A DNA stretch of 64,000 nucleotides, from NCBI GenBank assembly GCA_015061605.1, contig SUWH01000004.1:44884-108883 (forward strand). Reading direction: 5' to 3'. The notes beneath the pieces were generated by a model that worked only from the letters and a program-made list of their open reading frames with translations, was not told where the DNA came from and did no database searches. Position numbers and translations under genes: made by a program. The DNA is from Lentisphaerota bacterium. GTDB lineage: Bacteria > Verrucomicrobiota > Lentisphaeria > Victivallales > Victivallaceae. Within the stretch, counting starts at the first letter, position 1. The number at the start of each line of letters is the position of its first letter. Shown here in pieces: positions 1 to 6,839 of the stretch.

Positions 1-166
1 CGATGGAACACAACGCCATGCCGCAACTGGTAAGCAAACTCGCCCACGCGCCTTTGGTCGTACCGAAACGGGTGTAAAGTCCGAGCATGATCATCGAACC
101 GGCACCGACCCACATCGCTGTCATGGTACTGACGAACAAGTTGATGTAGTCCAACTGGCTCATCAT
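1..166 (-). pseudogene. 5'-truncated sodium:solute symporter remnant
   Basis: Translated leftward, this stretch reads MMSQLDYINLF followed by a LGLYTRFGTTKGAWASL segment. This aligns with about residues 498-552 of the complete 778-residue symporter encoded at 42340-44676, which has LAQLDYITMF and GGLYTRWGNTKGAFASL there. Nothing resembling the first ~495 residues lies upstream. Instead the frame runs straight into a 9-nt tandem repeat that would encode (Gln-Ser-Asp)n. The gene continues past the window edge, so its 3' state is unknown. I read it as a paralogue whose front half was lost at a repeat boundary. A translated fragment starting at one of the ATGs near 166 cannot be excluded. Confidence 0.7.
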
Positions 167-190
167 CGTTGAGCCGGACGCGCCGGACAT

Positions 191-269
191 GTCGGACTGG
201 TCGGACTGGTCGGACTGGTCGGACGCGCGGCAAAACAGACCGTGCAGCATCCGCAGACATAAAGACAAT
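191..269 (+). repeat. 9-nt tandem repeat plus flank, relative of the right-end repeat
   Basis: Three copies of GTCGGACTG and a fourth GTCGGACGC run from 191 to 226. They are followed at 247-269 by a 23-base block, GCATCCGCAGAC then ATAAAGACAAT. The same two parts in the same order make up most of each tandem unit at 63652-64000, so both window ends carry members of one repeat family. Confidence 0.9.
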
Positions 270-280
270 GGGCGCCCTGT

Positions 281-330
281 TGTCCGTTATAGTCCGTTAT
301 AGTCCGTTATAGTCCGTTAATGTCCGTTAG
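281..330 (+). repeat. Five tandem 10-nt units (NGTCCGTTAN)
   Basis: Five contiguous 10-base units run TGTCCGTTAT, AGTCCGTTAT twice, AGTCCGTTAA and TGTCCGTTAG. The period of one helical turn and the TCCGT core resemble the 10-mer array at 21191-21230. No ORF with recognisable features crosses it. Confidence 0.9.
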
Positions 331-400
331 ACAACATCGCTCCATGAGGCACTCCGCCCGTGCGCCAGCCCTACATGCAGCAAGGCGCGCTCCGTAACAA

Positions 401-509
401 CCGCCGTCAGGCGGAACCAAACACTACCTTGCCTGTCGTGCCGGAGGCGCGACAAAAGGCACAACAGCCAGCAGCCCGGAATCAGGAGCGATATCGCACC
501 GCCGGGCGG
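401..509 (+). repeat. 109-bp direct repeat, copy 1
   Basis: The copy begins with the hairpin CCGCC-GTCA-GGCGG, contains a second imperfect hairpin (GTCGTGCC/GGCGCGAC) and ends after the palindrome GCGATATCGC at 488-497. It is nearly identical to 647-755. It lies in a GC-rich block with no credible gene; the long open frames across it translate the repeat twice and look like artefacts. Confidence 0.9.
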
Positions 510-646
510 CGGCAAACGTGCCGCTGCGAGGTGTCGCGCCCTTCCCGTTGGTCGGGCTTGATCGGGTTGCTTCGCAACAACCGCCGGAATCAATTACTGC
601 ACGTGACTGGAGCGGCGACTACCGCAAGGCCCGCCCCCAAAAAATA

Positions 647-755
647 CCGCCGTCAGGCGGAACAAAACACTACCTTGCCTGTCGTGCCGGAGGCGCGACA
701 AAAGGCACAACAGCCAGCAGCCCGGAGTCAGGAGCGATATCGCACCGCCGGGCGG
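647..755 (+). repeat. 109-bp direct repeat, copy 2
   Basis: This is the second copy of the block at 401-509, differing at only a few positions, with GCGATATCGC at 734-743. The spacer between copies (510-646) holds another hairpin, GTTGC-TTC-GCAAC. Downstream, 817-845 is the exact reverse complement of 39409-39437, linking this field to the repeat-rich gap there. Confidence 0.9.
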
Positions 756-859
756 GTTTTGCAAGCGAGAAGCGAGGGGAGTGTACTCCGGTACTCGACC
801 CGAGCGGCGAGCGCAGCAAGGCGCGCTCCGGCAAAGCGAGATCGCTCCGTGAACACAAA

Positions 860-885
860 AAAATGGAGCCAATTATCGGAATCGA
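860..885. repeat. Partial copy of the tRNA-Thr 3' end (att-like direct repeat)
   Basis: These 26 bases are identical to 1082-1107, which cover the encoded CCA, the acceptor 3' strand and much of the T-arm of the tRNA-Thr gene plus four bases beyond it. The copies lie in the same orientation 222 bp apart. A direct repeat of a tRNA 3' end is the usual trace of a site-specific integration, though no integrase lies between the copies. Confidence 0.75.
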
Positions 886-952
886 CAAGACGGACGTAGT
901 CCGGCGCAGAGCCTGAACGGAGCAACGCGGAGTGAAGGCAACCGACAACCAA

Positions 953-1067
953 GTGAGAATTGCGTTATTGGCGGCACGCCAATGAGCAAAGCGATGATAC
1001 AAAACAAAAACAGCGGCAAAACATCGTTTTGCAAGATGTTTTTGGAGTGTATCAAAGCAATTCTCAC
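953..1067. repeat. 115-bp element bounded by 11-bp inverted repeats
   Basis: The perfect inverted pair GTGAGAATTGC (953-963) and GCAATTCTCAC (1057-1067) encloses two further perfect hairpins: ATTGGCG/CGCCAAT at 967-983 and AAAACATC/GATGTTTT at 1018-1042. It contains no ORF of note. It could be a small non-autonomous mobile element or a structured RNA. It sits between the two copies of the tRNA 3' end. Confidence 0.55.
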
Positions 1068-1085
1068 GAATTTTGACAAAGAAAA

Positions 1086-1161
1086 TGGAGCCAATTATCG
1101 GAATCGAACCGATGACCTATTCATTACGAGTGAATTGCTCTACCGACTGAGCTAAATTGGC
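1086..1161 (-). tRNA. tRNA-Thr (anticodon CGU)
   Basis: On the minus strand the cloverleaf is complete: acceptor GCCAATT paired with AATTGGC, D-stem GCTC/GAGC, anticodon stem ATTCA/TGAAT with loop CTCGTAA (anticodon CGT, reading ACG codons), T-stem ATCGG/CCGAT with TTCGATT loop, discriminator T and an encoded CCA. A strong promoter lies just upstream at 1185-1213. Confidence 0.95.
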
Positions 1162-1184
1162 ATCTCTGACACTGTGTGTCATAA

Positions 1185-1213
1185 AATATAACTCCTCAAA
1201 ACGCAGTTGTCAA
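1185..1213 (-). promoter_or_regulatory. Sigma70-type promoter of tRNA-Thr
   Basis: Minus strand: TTGACA (1208-1213), a 17-bp spacer and TATATT (1185-1190). Between it and the tRNA lies a perfect 6-bp inverted repeat, TGACAC-TGT-GTGTCA (1168-1182), close to the expected start of transcription. Confidence 0.75.
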
Positions 1214-1262
1214 ATATCAGCTGGTGATTTTTATAAAAAAAACGAGCAGTAAACGTTTGTAT

Positions 1263-1290
1263 TTGACAGTCAGAGGTGTTATTTTATATA
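1263..1290 (+). promoter_or_regulatory. Sigma70-type promoter for the thioredoxin-like gene
   Basis: TTGACA at 1263-1268 is followed after 16 bp by TATATA at 1285-1290. It lies 45 bp upstream of the chosen start codon at 1335. Confidence 0.6.
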
Positions 1291-1334
1291 TAAGGAGTTA
1301 TTGTACTGTTAAGATGGTCTTTATGGAGTCAGCT

Positions 1335-2357
1335 ATGAAGAAATGTTTTATTGCGATGCTGTTTTGTCTGCTGTCGGTTCATTTGAGTGCAGCGCCCGCC
1401 GGATGGTTCACAGAACCGGATCAGGCACAGGAAGCATCCCGTTCACGTAATTTGCCGATATTGGTGATTTTTGCCGGAAAAGAATGTACAGATTCAGCGG
1501 TATTGCGCGGAAAGCTTGATGCATTCAGAAATCAGATCGAAGACAAGTGCGTTATGCTCTACATTGAATTGCCTCCGGCCTCCCAGTGGGGCAAGGAATT
1601 CAGACGGAAATTGCAGCGGACCTACCCGTTTCTGGCGGTTGAGAGCGGCATTCCGCTGCCGGCGATCTACATGACGGATGCAAAATTTCAGGATTTGAAT
1701 ATCCGTGAACCCCGTTATACGGCTGCCGGATTCCGAAAAATGGTTTTAAACGGACAGGAAAAATTTGCGGCGGCGAAGCTCCGGACAGAGACTGCCCCGC
1801 AGGAAAGCGCCGCAACTACCGTCAAAGAAACGCCGAAAAAAACAGCCGGACGCCGGACACGTACTGAAGCGGCTTCCGAAACAGACAACACAGCAAAAGC
1901 TGTTGCCAAAAAGAAAAAAATATATAATTCAGTTGAACAGGCAAAAGAAGCCGAACGCCAGAGAGATGATAATCTGGACAAAAAAGCTGATCCGCCGACC
2001 GGATGGTTTATCGACAAGCGAAAAGCACAGGAATTTGCGGCGGCCCGCAAACTTCCGATAATGATACTGTTTTCCGGGACAGACTGGTGCGGACCGTGTA
2101 AAAGTTTGCGCCGCCGGATACTGGATAAGAGGAATCTCCAGAATCTGGTAACCGACAAATGCGTTGCACTTTATGTGCACGTTTCCCGCAAAGGTTGGAA
2201 CAAAGTAAGATCGGAATATCCATTCTGGAAGGGGCGTGGAGTACCGTCATTTATCTTCACCGATGCAGAGTTCAATGTTGTCGGCGGAGATTTGAGAGAT
2301 CGCAGCTACAATGGGATAAGCAATGCGATAAAAGCGGCGACAGGTAAATTAAGATAA
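1335..2357 (+). CDS. Secreted protein with two thioredoxin-like domains
   Basis: The 340-residue product begins with a signal peptide (MKKCFIAMLFCLLSVHLSAA). It has two homologous halves, each opening with a GWF-x-AQE-x-LPI motif. Only the second keeps a redox motif: WCGPC, Cys252 and Cys255. The first has KECTDS at the same place and cannot form a CxxC disulfide. A Lys/Ala/Thr-rich charged linker (about 150-215) separates them. I chose ATG 1335 because GGAG stands six bases upstream and the signal peptide starts there, although the frame is open further upstream. The family is used in periplasmic disulfide exchange; the partner is unknown. The degenerate first domain may serve only for binding. 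Confidence 0.8.
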   Translation: MKKCFIAMLFCLLSVHLSAAPAGWFTEPDQAQEASRSRNLPILVIFAGKECTDSAVLRGKLDAFRNQIEDKCVMLYIELPPASQWGKEFRRKLQRTYPFLAVESGIPLPAIYMTDAKFQDLNIREPRYTAAGFRKMVLNGQEKFAAAKLRTETAPQESAATTVKETPKKTAGRRTRTEAASETDNTAKAVAKKKKIYNSVEQAKEAERQRDDNLDKKADPPTGWFIDKRKAQEFAAARKLPIMILFSGTDWCGPCKSLRRRILDKRNLQNLVTDKCVALYVHVSRKGWNKVRSEYPFWKGRGVPSFIFTDAEFNVVGGDLRDRSYNGISNAIKAATGKLR

Positions 2358-2391
2358 ACATTCCCGAAATAAAACATAAAGGAAATCAACT

Positions 2392-2829
2392 ATGATGAAA
2401 AAAGTCTCTCTTTTGGCAATGACAGCGATCCTTGCCGCCGTGTTCACCGGCTGTACCACGGTGGAATCCACCCAGAAATTCAACCGGATGGGCCTCGGAA
2501 CCCCCAACGAAAAGGCGGTTTGCCAGACCTTTGTGGAAATCCCCGGTTACTTTTTCTTCGGACTGCCCATTGTTGTAGGCAGCACCAAAGGGGATGGAAC
2601 CTGGACGATGTTCCGCAACAACCTTACTGCTGAAAACGCAGTGTATCTGCTGACCAAAGAAGCTAAAGCGCGCCGTGCGGCACGGGTGGTCAATGTTCAT
2701 GTCAGCAGTACGGATGCCTTTGTTTTCTTCGGGATCAGCCGCCGTACGATCCAGGCTTCCGGTACGGGAGTGCGCACCAAAGGTGCGGCATTGGACAATG
2801 CGGCAAGAGAATATGACAGCCAACCCTGA
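2392..2829 (+). CDS. Lipoprotein of unknown function
   Basis: The 145-residue protein starts MMKKVSLLAMTAILAAVFTGC, a lipoprotein signal with the modified cysteine in the AVFTGC box. The mature part contains a hydrophobic GYFFFGLPIVVGS patch and ends in a polar tail. I do not recognise a family. An AAGGAAA ribosome-binding site stands before the double ATG. It follows the thioredoxin-like gene by 34 bp on the same strand and is closed by the terminator at 2845-2870, so the two are likely co-transcribed. Confidence 0.7.
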   Translation: MMKKVSLLAMTAILAAVFTGCTTVESTQKFNRMGLGTPNEKAVCQTFVEIPGYFFFGLPIVVGSTKGDGTWTMFRNNLTAENAVYLLTKEAKARRAARVVNVHVSSTDAFVFFGISRRTIQASGTGVRTKGAALDNAAREYDSQP

Positions 2830-2844
2830 ACAAATCTAACTTTC

Positions 2845-2870
2845 ACGGCGGTGGCAACACCGCCGTTTTT
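2845..2870 (+). terminator. Rho-independent terminator
   Basis: Perfect 9-bp stem ACGGCGGTG/CACCGCCGT with a GCAA loop, followed by a T run (2866-2870). It ends only six bases before the ATG of the next gene, so it may also limit read-through into or translation of the phosphatase gene. Confidence 0.85.
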
Positions 2871-2876
2871 CAGCTT

Positions 2877-3512
2877 ATGACCTCTCAACCGACTGTTGTA
2901 TATTTTGTCCGCCACGGTCAAACAGCTGCCAATGCAGGTCAAGTCATCCAGGGACATACCGATGTACCGCTGGATGAAACCGGCTTGAAGCAGGCGGATA
3001 TTGTTGCTGCCAGATTGAAAAACACTGACTTTGACGTGATTTATTCCAGTGATCTTTCGCGGGCGCTGGTCACGGCGGAAAAGATCGCCGGTTCGCGGGC
3101 AATCATCACCACGCCGGAATTGCGGGAATGGCATCTCGGACATTGGCAAGGTTGCACTCTGGATAAGATCAGAACTGATTTCCGCGATGAACATCAAACA
3201 TATCTGGCAGATGATCCGGAATTTACCGTAGAAGGCGGTGAAAGTTCCAGAGAATTCAAAGAGCGTGCGATAAACTTCATGCGGAAAATCGCCGCAAACC
3301 ATCCGGGGAAAACGATACTGTGCGTTTCGCATGGAGGTTTTCTGACCAAAGTGTTCAAATATGTACTGCAAGTGGAAACACTGCCGTGCCGACCGCGGAT
3401 ATTCAATACCGCGCTGTGCTGTTTCAGCACGGTCGACTGCGGAAAAACATGGCAGCTTGTAACGTGGAACGATGCCTCGCATCTGCAAAACGGTGCGTTG
3501 GATGATGTCTGA
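2877..3512 (+). CDS. Histidine phosphatase family protein (phosphoglycerate mutase-like)
   Basis: The 211-residue protein has the family signature VRHGQT (His13 as phospho-acceptor) close to the N-terminus, SSDLSRALVTAEKI, an ELREWHLGHWQG segment and a second catalytic histidine in VSHGG (His152). The length suits the CobC/GpmB-like branch, which removes phosphate from small molecules. The exact substrate cannot be told and no cobalamin genes are nearby. No clear ribosome-binding site is visible because a terminator hairpin sits directly upstream. It is 16 bp upstream of an oxidoreductase gene and is probably co-transcribed with it. Confidence 0.8.
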   Translation: MTSQPTVVYFVRHGQTAANAGQVIQGHTDVPLDETGLKQADIVAARLKNTDFDVIYSSDLSRALVTAEKIAGSRAIITTPELREWHLGHWQGCTLDKIRTDFRDEHQTYLADDPEFTVEGGESSREFKERAINFMRKIAANHPGKTILCVSHGGFLTKVFKYVLQVETLPCRPRIFNTALCCFSTVDCGKTWQLVTWNDASHLQNGALDDV

Positions 3513-3528
3513 ATAGAAAGGGAATATC

Positions 3529-4563
3529 ATGAGTAAGATAATTCGTTGCGGGGTATGCGGTCTGGGCCGCATCGGCTGGCACTTCCATTTGCCGGCAATA
3601 AAGAAAACAGAAGGACTGAAATTGACCGCAGTGGCAGATCCGCTTCAAGCACGGCTGGATGAAGCACAGGAAACATACGGAATTTCCAAAACATTCACCA
3701 ACTGGCAGGAGATGGCAGATCCGGCGCTGATCGATCTTGCGGTGATCGCTTCACCGACGGTCTTTCACAAAGAGCAATGCGAATTTTTTATGAGCCGCGG
3801 AATAGATGTATTTTGTGACAAACCGATAGCCCTCAATTCAGCGGAAGCACAGGAGATTGCAGATTTCGCCGGTAAGCACCAGCGCAAACTGATGGTCTAT
3901 CAGCCGCACCGCCTGACCGGAACTGCCGTAAAAGCCAAAGAAATAATCGCCTCCGGCAAACTTGGCAGGATCTATCAGATCAAACGTAATTGCTATTCAT
4001 TTGTCCAGCGCAATGATTGGCAGGCATTCCTCTCGCAAGGCGGCGGCATGCTGAATAATTACGGAGCGCACTTTCTTGACCAATTGCTCTTTATCGGCGG
4101 AGACAAAAAGGTAAATAAACTTCATTGCGAAACTGCCCGGCTGCTTTCAGTCGGAGATGCCGAAGATTTTGTCGTCGTGACGATGCGCGGCGGTTCAGGT
4201 ATACTTTACCGCATGGATATCAACATGGCGCACCCGCTTCCGGGAACGGACATGGAAATCTGCGGAACTCTGGGCAGTGCAGTATTCCAGAATAATGTCT
4301 GGAAAATAAAATATTGTGAAAAACTTTCTGATACCACAGCGACAACCGATATGGCCGCTCCCGACCGGCGTTATCCGGCGCGGGAACAGAACTTTATTGA
4401 AGAAGAAGCCGTCAATCCGGAAATAGACAGCGCCGACTGGTATCTGTATTGCCGCGATTATTTCAATGGTTCAGCCGCACCGTTCGTTCCGCTGGAAGAA
4501 ACCCTTGAAATCATGCGGATATTAAAAGAGTGCCGCGAATCTTCCGGAGTTTTCTGGAGTTGA
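3529..4563 (+). CDS. Gfo/Idh/MocA family NAD(P)-dependent oxidoreductase
   Basis: The 344-residue protein begins with a Rossmann motif (CGVCGLGRIG) and has the conserved CDKP segment with the catalytic-type lysine, followed by a C-terminal substrate domain (GGGMLNNYGAHFLDQLLFIGG). Members oxidise or reduce sugars, inositols and related hydroxy compounds. An AAGGGAA ribosome-binding site precedes ATG 3529. It pairs with the upstream phosphatase gene and converges on tadA with only 15 bp between the ends. The substrate is unknown. Confidence 0.85.
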   Translation: MSKIIRCGVCGLGRIGWHFHLPAIKKTEGLKLTAVADPLQARLDEAQETYGISKTFTNWQEMADPALIDLAVIASPTVFHKEQCEFFMSRGIDVFCDKPIALNSAEAQEIADFAGKHQRKLMVYQPHRLTGTAVKAKEIIASGKLGRIYQIKRNCYSFVQRNDWQAFLSQGGGMLNNYGAHFLDQLLFIGGDKKVNKLHCETARLLSVGDAEDFVVVTMRGGSGILYRMDINMAHPLPGTDMEICGTLGSAVFQNNVWKIKYCEKLSDTTATTDMAAPDRRYPAREQNFIEEEAVNPEIDSADWYLYCRDYFNGSAAPFVPLEETLEIMRILKECRESSGVFWS

Positions 4564-4578
4564 ATCCGGAAAATTGGT

Positions 4579-5034
4579 TTATTTTGCCGCGCGGCGGGAA
4601 CGGAAAAACTGACGGATAAGTTCAAGTGATTCGTCACCGCAAACGCCGCCGGAAACTTCCGGATGCCAGAGCAAACCGGGAATGGAATTGATATCAAATG
4701 CCCCGCCGCAAAAACCACCTGCCGGGTCCCCTGCCCCGTAAACGATCCGTTTAATCCGGGAATTTATCAACATTCCGGCACACATCGGACAGGGTTCTTT
4801 GGTCACATATATGGTACATTCACTCATGCGCCAGTCGTTGAGAACAGCCTCGGCTTCGTGAACAGCCTCAAATTCGGCATGGGCAGAAACTGAATGTTTC
4901 TCCTCGACCCGGTTTCTGCCGCGGGCGATAATAACACCGTTTTTCACAACGACCGCCCCGATCGGCACTTCACCGGCTTCCGCCGCCTTTTCGGCTTCCG
5001 CCAGCGCCTGGCGCATAAAATCAATATCGGTCAT
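4579..5034 (-). CDS. tadA: tRNA-specific adenosine deaminase
   Basis: The 151-residue protein carries the zinc deaminase motifs HAE (with the proton-shuttling Glu) and PCPMCAG. It converts A34 to inosine in the anticodon of tRNA-Arg(ACG). Length and motifs fit TadA rather than a nucleoside deaminase. Its ATG overlaps the stop of the upstream lipoprotein gene as ATGA, which suggests translational coupling. Confidence 0.9.
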   Translation of the reverse strand: MTDIDFMRQALAEAEKAAEAGEVPIGAVVVKNGVIIARGRNRVEEKHSVSAHAEFEAVHEAEAVLNDWRMSECTIYVTKEPCPMCAGMLINSRIKRIVYGAGDPAGGFCGGAFDINSIPGLLWHPEVSGGVCGDESLELIRQFFRSRRAAK

Positions 5035-5426
5035 TTTTCAGTGATCTCGACCCGCACCACAAACATTTTGTGGCTGAAAAAGCGGATACGGACGTAATTG
5101 TCACCGTACCGGTAATTAAATGAATACACCGGACTGTCCTGATCTTTATCATCAACCAGCATATCGCGGTAATTGAAAAGTGCGTTGACCGTTTTCAATT
5201 CCCGGGTATAGTACAAATCAACAACTCTGATCAACTTTCTGGCAGCTTCATATTTTTCTTTGGAGTCGGCAGAAAATTTATTGCTCTTGAGAACCTCTAT
5301 AATATCTTTGTGCTTCTCAAAAACTTCGATATCCTCCGACGGCAGCATTTCGGTCGCACATCCGGAATTGAAAATAAGTAATAACGCGGAAAAAGCACAT
5401 AACAACAGAGAACAACAGAACTTCAT
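5031..5426 (-). CDS. Small lipoprotein of unknown function
   Basis: The protein has 131 residues, with a lipoprotein signal ending LIFNSGC. The rest is charged and apparently mixed alpha/beta, with a FNYRYGDNYVRIRFFSHKMFVVRVEI C-terminal strand-rich part. The start at 5426 is preferred because AGAGG lies five bases upstream. The upstream ATG at 5444 lacks such a site. It overlaps tadA by four bases. No family is recognised. Confidence 0.65.
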   Translation of the reverse strand: MKFCCSLLLCAFSALLLIFNSGCATEMLPSEDIEVFEKHKDIIEVLKSNKFSADSKEKYEAARKLIRVVDLYYTRELKTVNALFNYRDMLVDDKDQDSPVYSFNYRYGDNYVRIRFFSHKMFVVRVEITEK

Positions 5427-5460
5427 AGCGCACCTCTTGCACACGCAAATGTTAAAAAAA

Positions 5461-5534
5461 TGGAGCGGGTGACCGGAGTCGAACCGGCGTCGCCAGCTTG
5501 GGAAGCTGGAGCATAACCGTTTTGCTACACCCGC
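5461..5534 (-). tRNA. tRNA-Gly (anticodon CCC)
   Basis: Minus strand: acceptor GCGGGTG paired with CACCCGC, anticodon stem CCAGC/GCTGG with loop TTCCCAA (anticodon CCC, reading GGG), T-stem GCCGG/CCGGT with TTCGACT loop, discriminator T, encoded CCA. Confidence 0.95.
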
Positions 5535-5592
5535 AACAACATTTTATAATATAATGCACATTATCTGCGGTGTCAAGTGGCGTTACAGCTTA

Positions 5593-6684
5593 TTATCCTA
5601 ATTCTTCCACCAATTTCTGCATACGCGGCAGCTGGGACTGGATGGACTGTGCCAGTTTGATCTGGGTACGGCAGCGGTCAAGGTTGTGTTTTTCGCGATG
5701 GATCTTGAAATAAACATCACCGGCGAGGTAATCGGTCAGGAAACGGATACCGATCTCCAGAGTGATAAGCTTTCCGGAAAACGGAAGCAGCTCTTTTTCG
5801 CGGGGATTCAGAAATTTTCCGGCACCGGAGAGAAAGCCGCGCAGAAGCGCGTCAAACATTTCAAAACGCATGCCGACTTTGGAAAGATCCAGTTCATCTT
5901 CAGCCGCAGGTGAAGTTCCGGTACGTACCATATCGCCGAAGTCATAATGCGGCAACCCCGGCATGACCGTATCAAGGTCGATAACACATATCCCCTCCCC
6001 GGTCACATCGTCGATAAGTACATTGTTGAGCTTGGTATCATTGTGGGTGGTGCGCTCAAAAAGTTCCCCCTTATCCATACCGTCAATAAGCAGAGAATAT
6101 TCTTCACGGTTGCTGAAAATATAGTCAAGTTCCGGCTGAACCTCTTTGGCACGACCTTTGACGTCAGCCGCGAGAGCCGCTTCCAACGCCGCCAGACGCT
6201 TCGGAGTATGGTGAAAATCGGCGATAGTTTCGTTGAGCCGTCCGGGCATATCAGCCAGGTCAAGCTGGAAATTACCGAAAGCTGCTGCGGCAGCATACGC
6301 CTGCTGCGGAGTTTCCAAAATATCGTAGGTGCGCGCCTGATCGACATAGATATAACAGCGCCAGAAGTTATTGTTTTCATCCCGGTAAAAAGGATTCCCC
6401 TCACGGGAACGCATGACCTGCAAAGCCCGGCGGCGGGAAGCCGGATCGATCTTCTTTTCAGCGGCGATCTTGCCTTCGATATGCGAACAGACCCGGACAA
6501 AGTTATCCATCAGCAGTTCCGGCTGCTTGAAAATAGTCGTATTGATGCGCTGAAGGATGTAGGTCTGATTGGTGGTATACATTTTGAATGTATCATTGAT
6601 ATGACCGGTACCGAAACGTTCCGCAGAAACAAATCCGCCATCCAGAACAAAACCGGCAGCAACAGAAGAAAGATCGAATTCCAT
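5593..6684 (-). CDS. nahK: N-acetylhexosamine 1-kinase
   Basis: The 363-residue protein belongs to the APH-like kinase fold. The kinase motif HNDTKLNN (about residue 214) and DLDTVMPG (about 235) provide the catalytic Asp and the metal ligand. The N-terminal GTGHINDTF and YILQRINTTIF and the C-terminal LLPFSGKLITLE and FLTDYLAGDVYF closely follow bifidobacterial NahK, which phosphorylates GlcNAc/GalNAc at C1 in the lacto-N-biose/galacto-N-biose pathway; its length is also similar. No phosphorylase or UTP-transferase partner is in the window. Start 6684 follows a GGAGAG site. It is divergent from an AraC/PocR regulator, its likely regulator. Confidence 0.85.
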   Translation of the reverse strand: MEFDLSSVAAGFVLDGGFVSAERFGTGHINDTFKMYTTNQTYILQRINTTIFKQPELLMDNFVRVCSHIEGKIAAEKKIDPASRRRALQVMRSREGNPFYRDENNNFWRCYIYVDQARTYDILETPQQAYAAAAAFGNFQLDLADMPGRLNETIADFHHTPKRLAALEAALAADVKGRAKEVQPELDYIFSNREEYSLLIDGMDKGELFERTTHNDTKLNNVLIDDVTGEGICVIDLDTVMPGLPHYDFGDMVRTGTSPAAEDELDLSKVGMRFEMFDALLRGFLSGAGKFLNPREKELLPFSGKLITLEIGIRFLTDYLAGDVYFKIHREKHNLDRCRTQIKLAQSIQSQLPRMQKLVEELG

Positions 6685-6743
6685 TTTTACTCTCCGTAAT
6701 TTCAATTATTTTTTGCAGCTTATCTATAATATATCACACTTTC

Positions 6744-6790
6744 TGCAAAATAATATATAATTTTCGTCTTATAATATGGACTATTTTGCA
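6744..6790. promoter_or_regulatory. Candidate operator between nahK and the AraC/PocR gene
   Basis: TGCAAAATA (6744-6752) and its exact inverse TATTTTGCA (6782-6790) sit 29 bp apart in the AT-rich divergent control region. With ACTTT/AAGT flanks the symmetry is longer but imperfect. The layout suits binding of one regulator to both promoters. Confidence 0.5.
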
Positions 6791-6839
6791 AAGTAAAGGT
6801 ATATTATATACAAAATCAAAAAATCCGGGAAATAAAATC

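Noticed and set aside
360..916. Long open frames across the left repeat field
   Set aside because: They translate the 109-bp repeat twice, are Arg/Ala/Pro-rich, and have no ribosome site or family features.
5461..5534. A second integration site at tRNA-Gly
   Set aside because: No copy of its 3' end is seen nearby.
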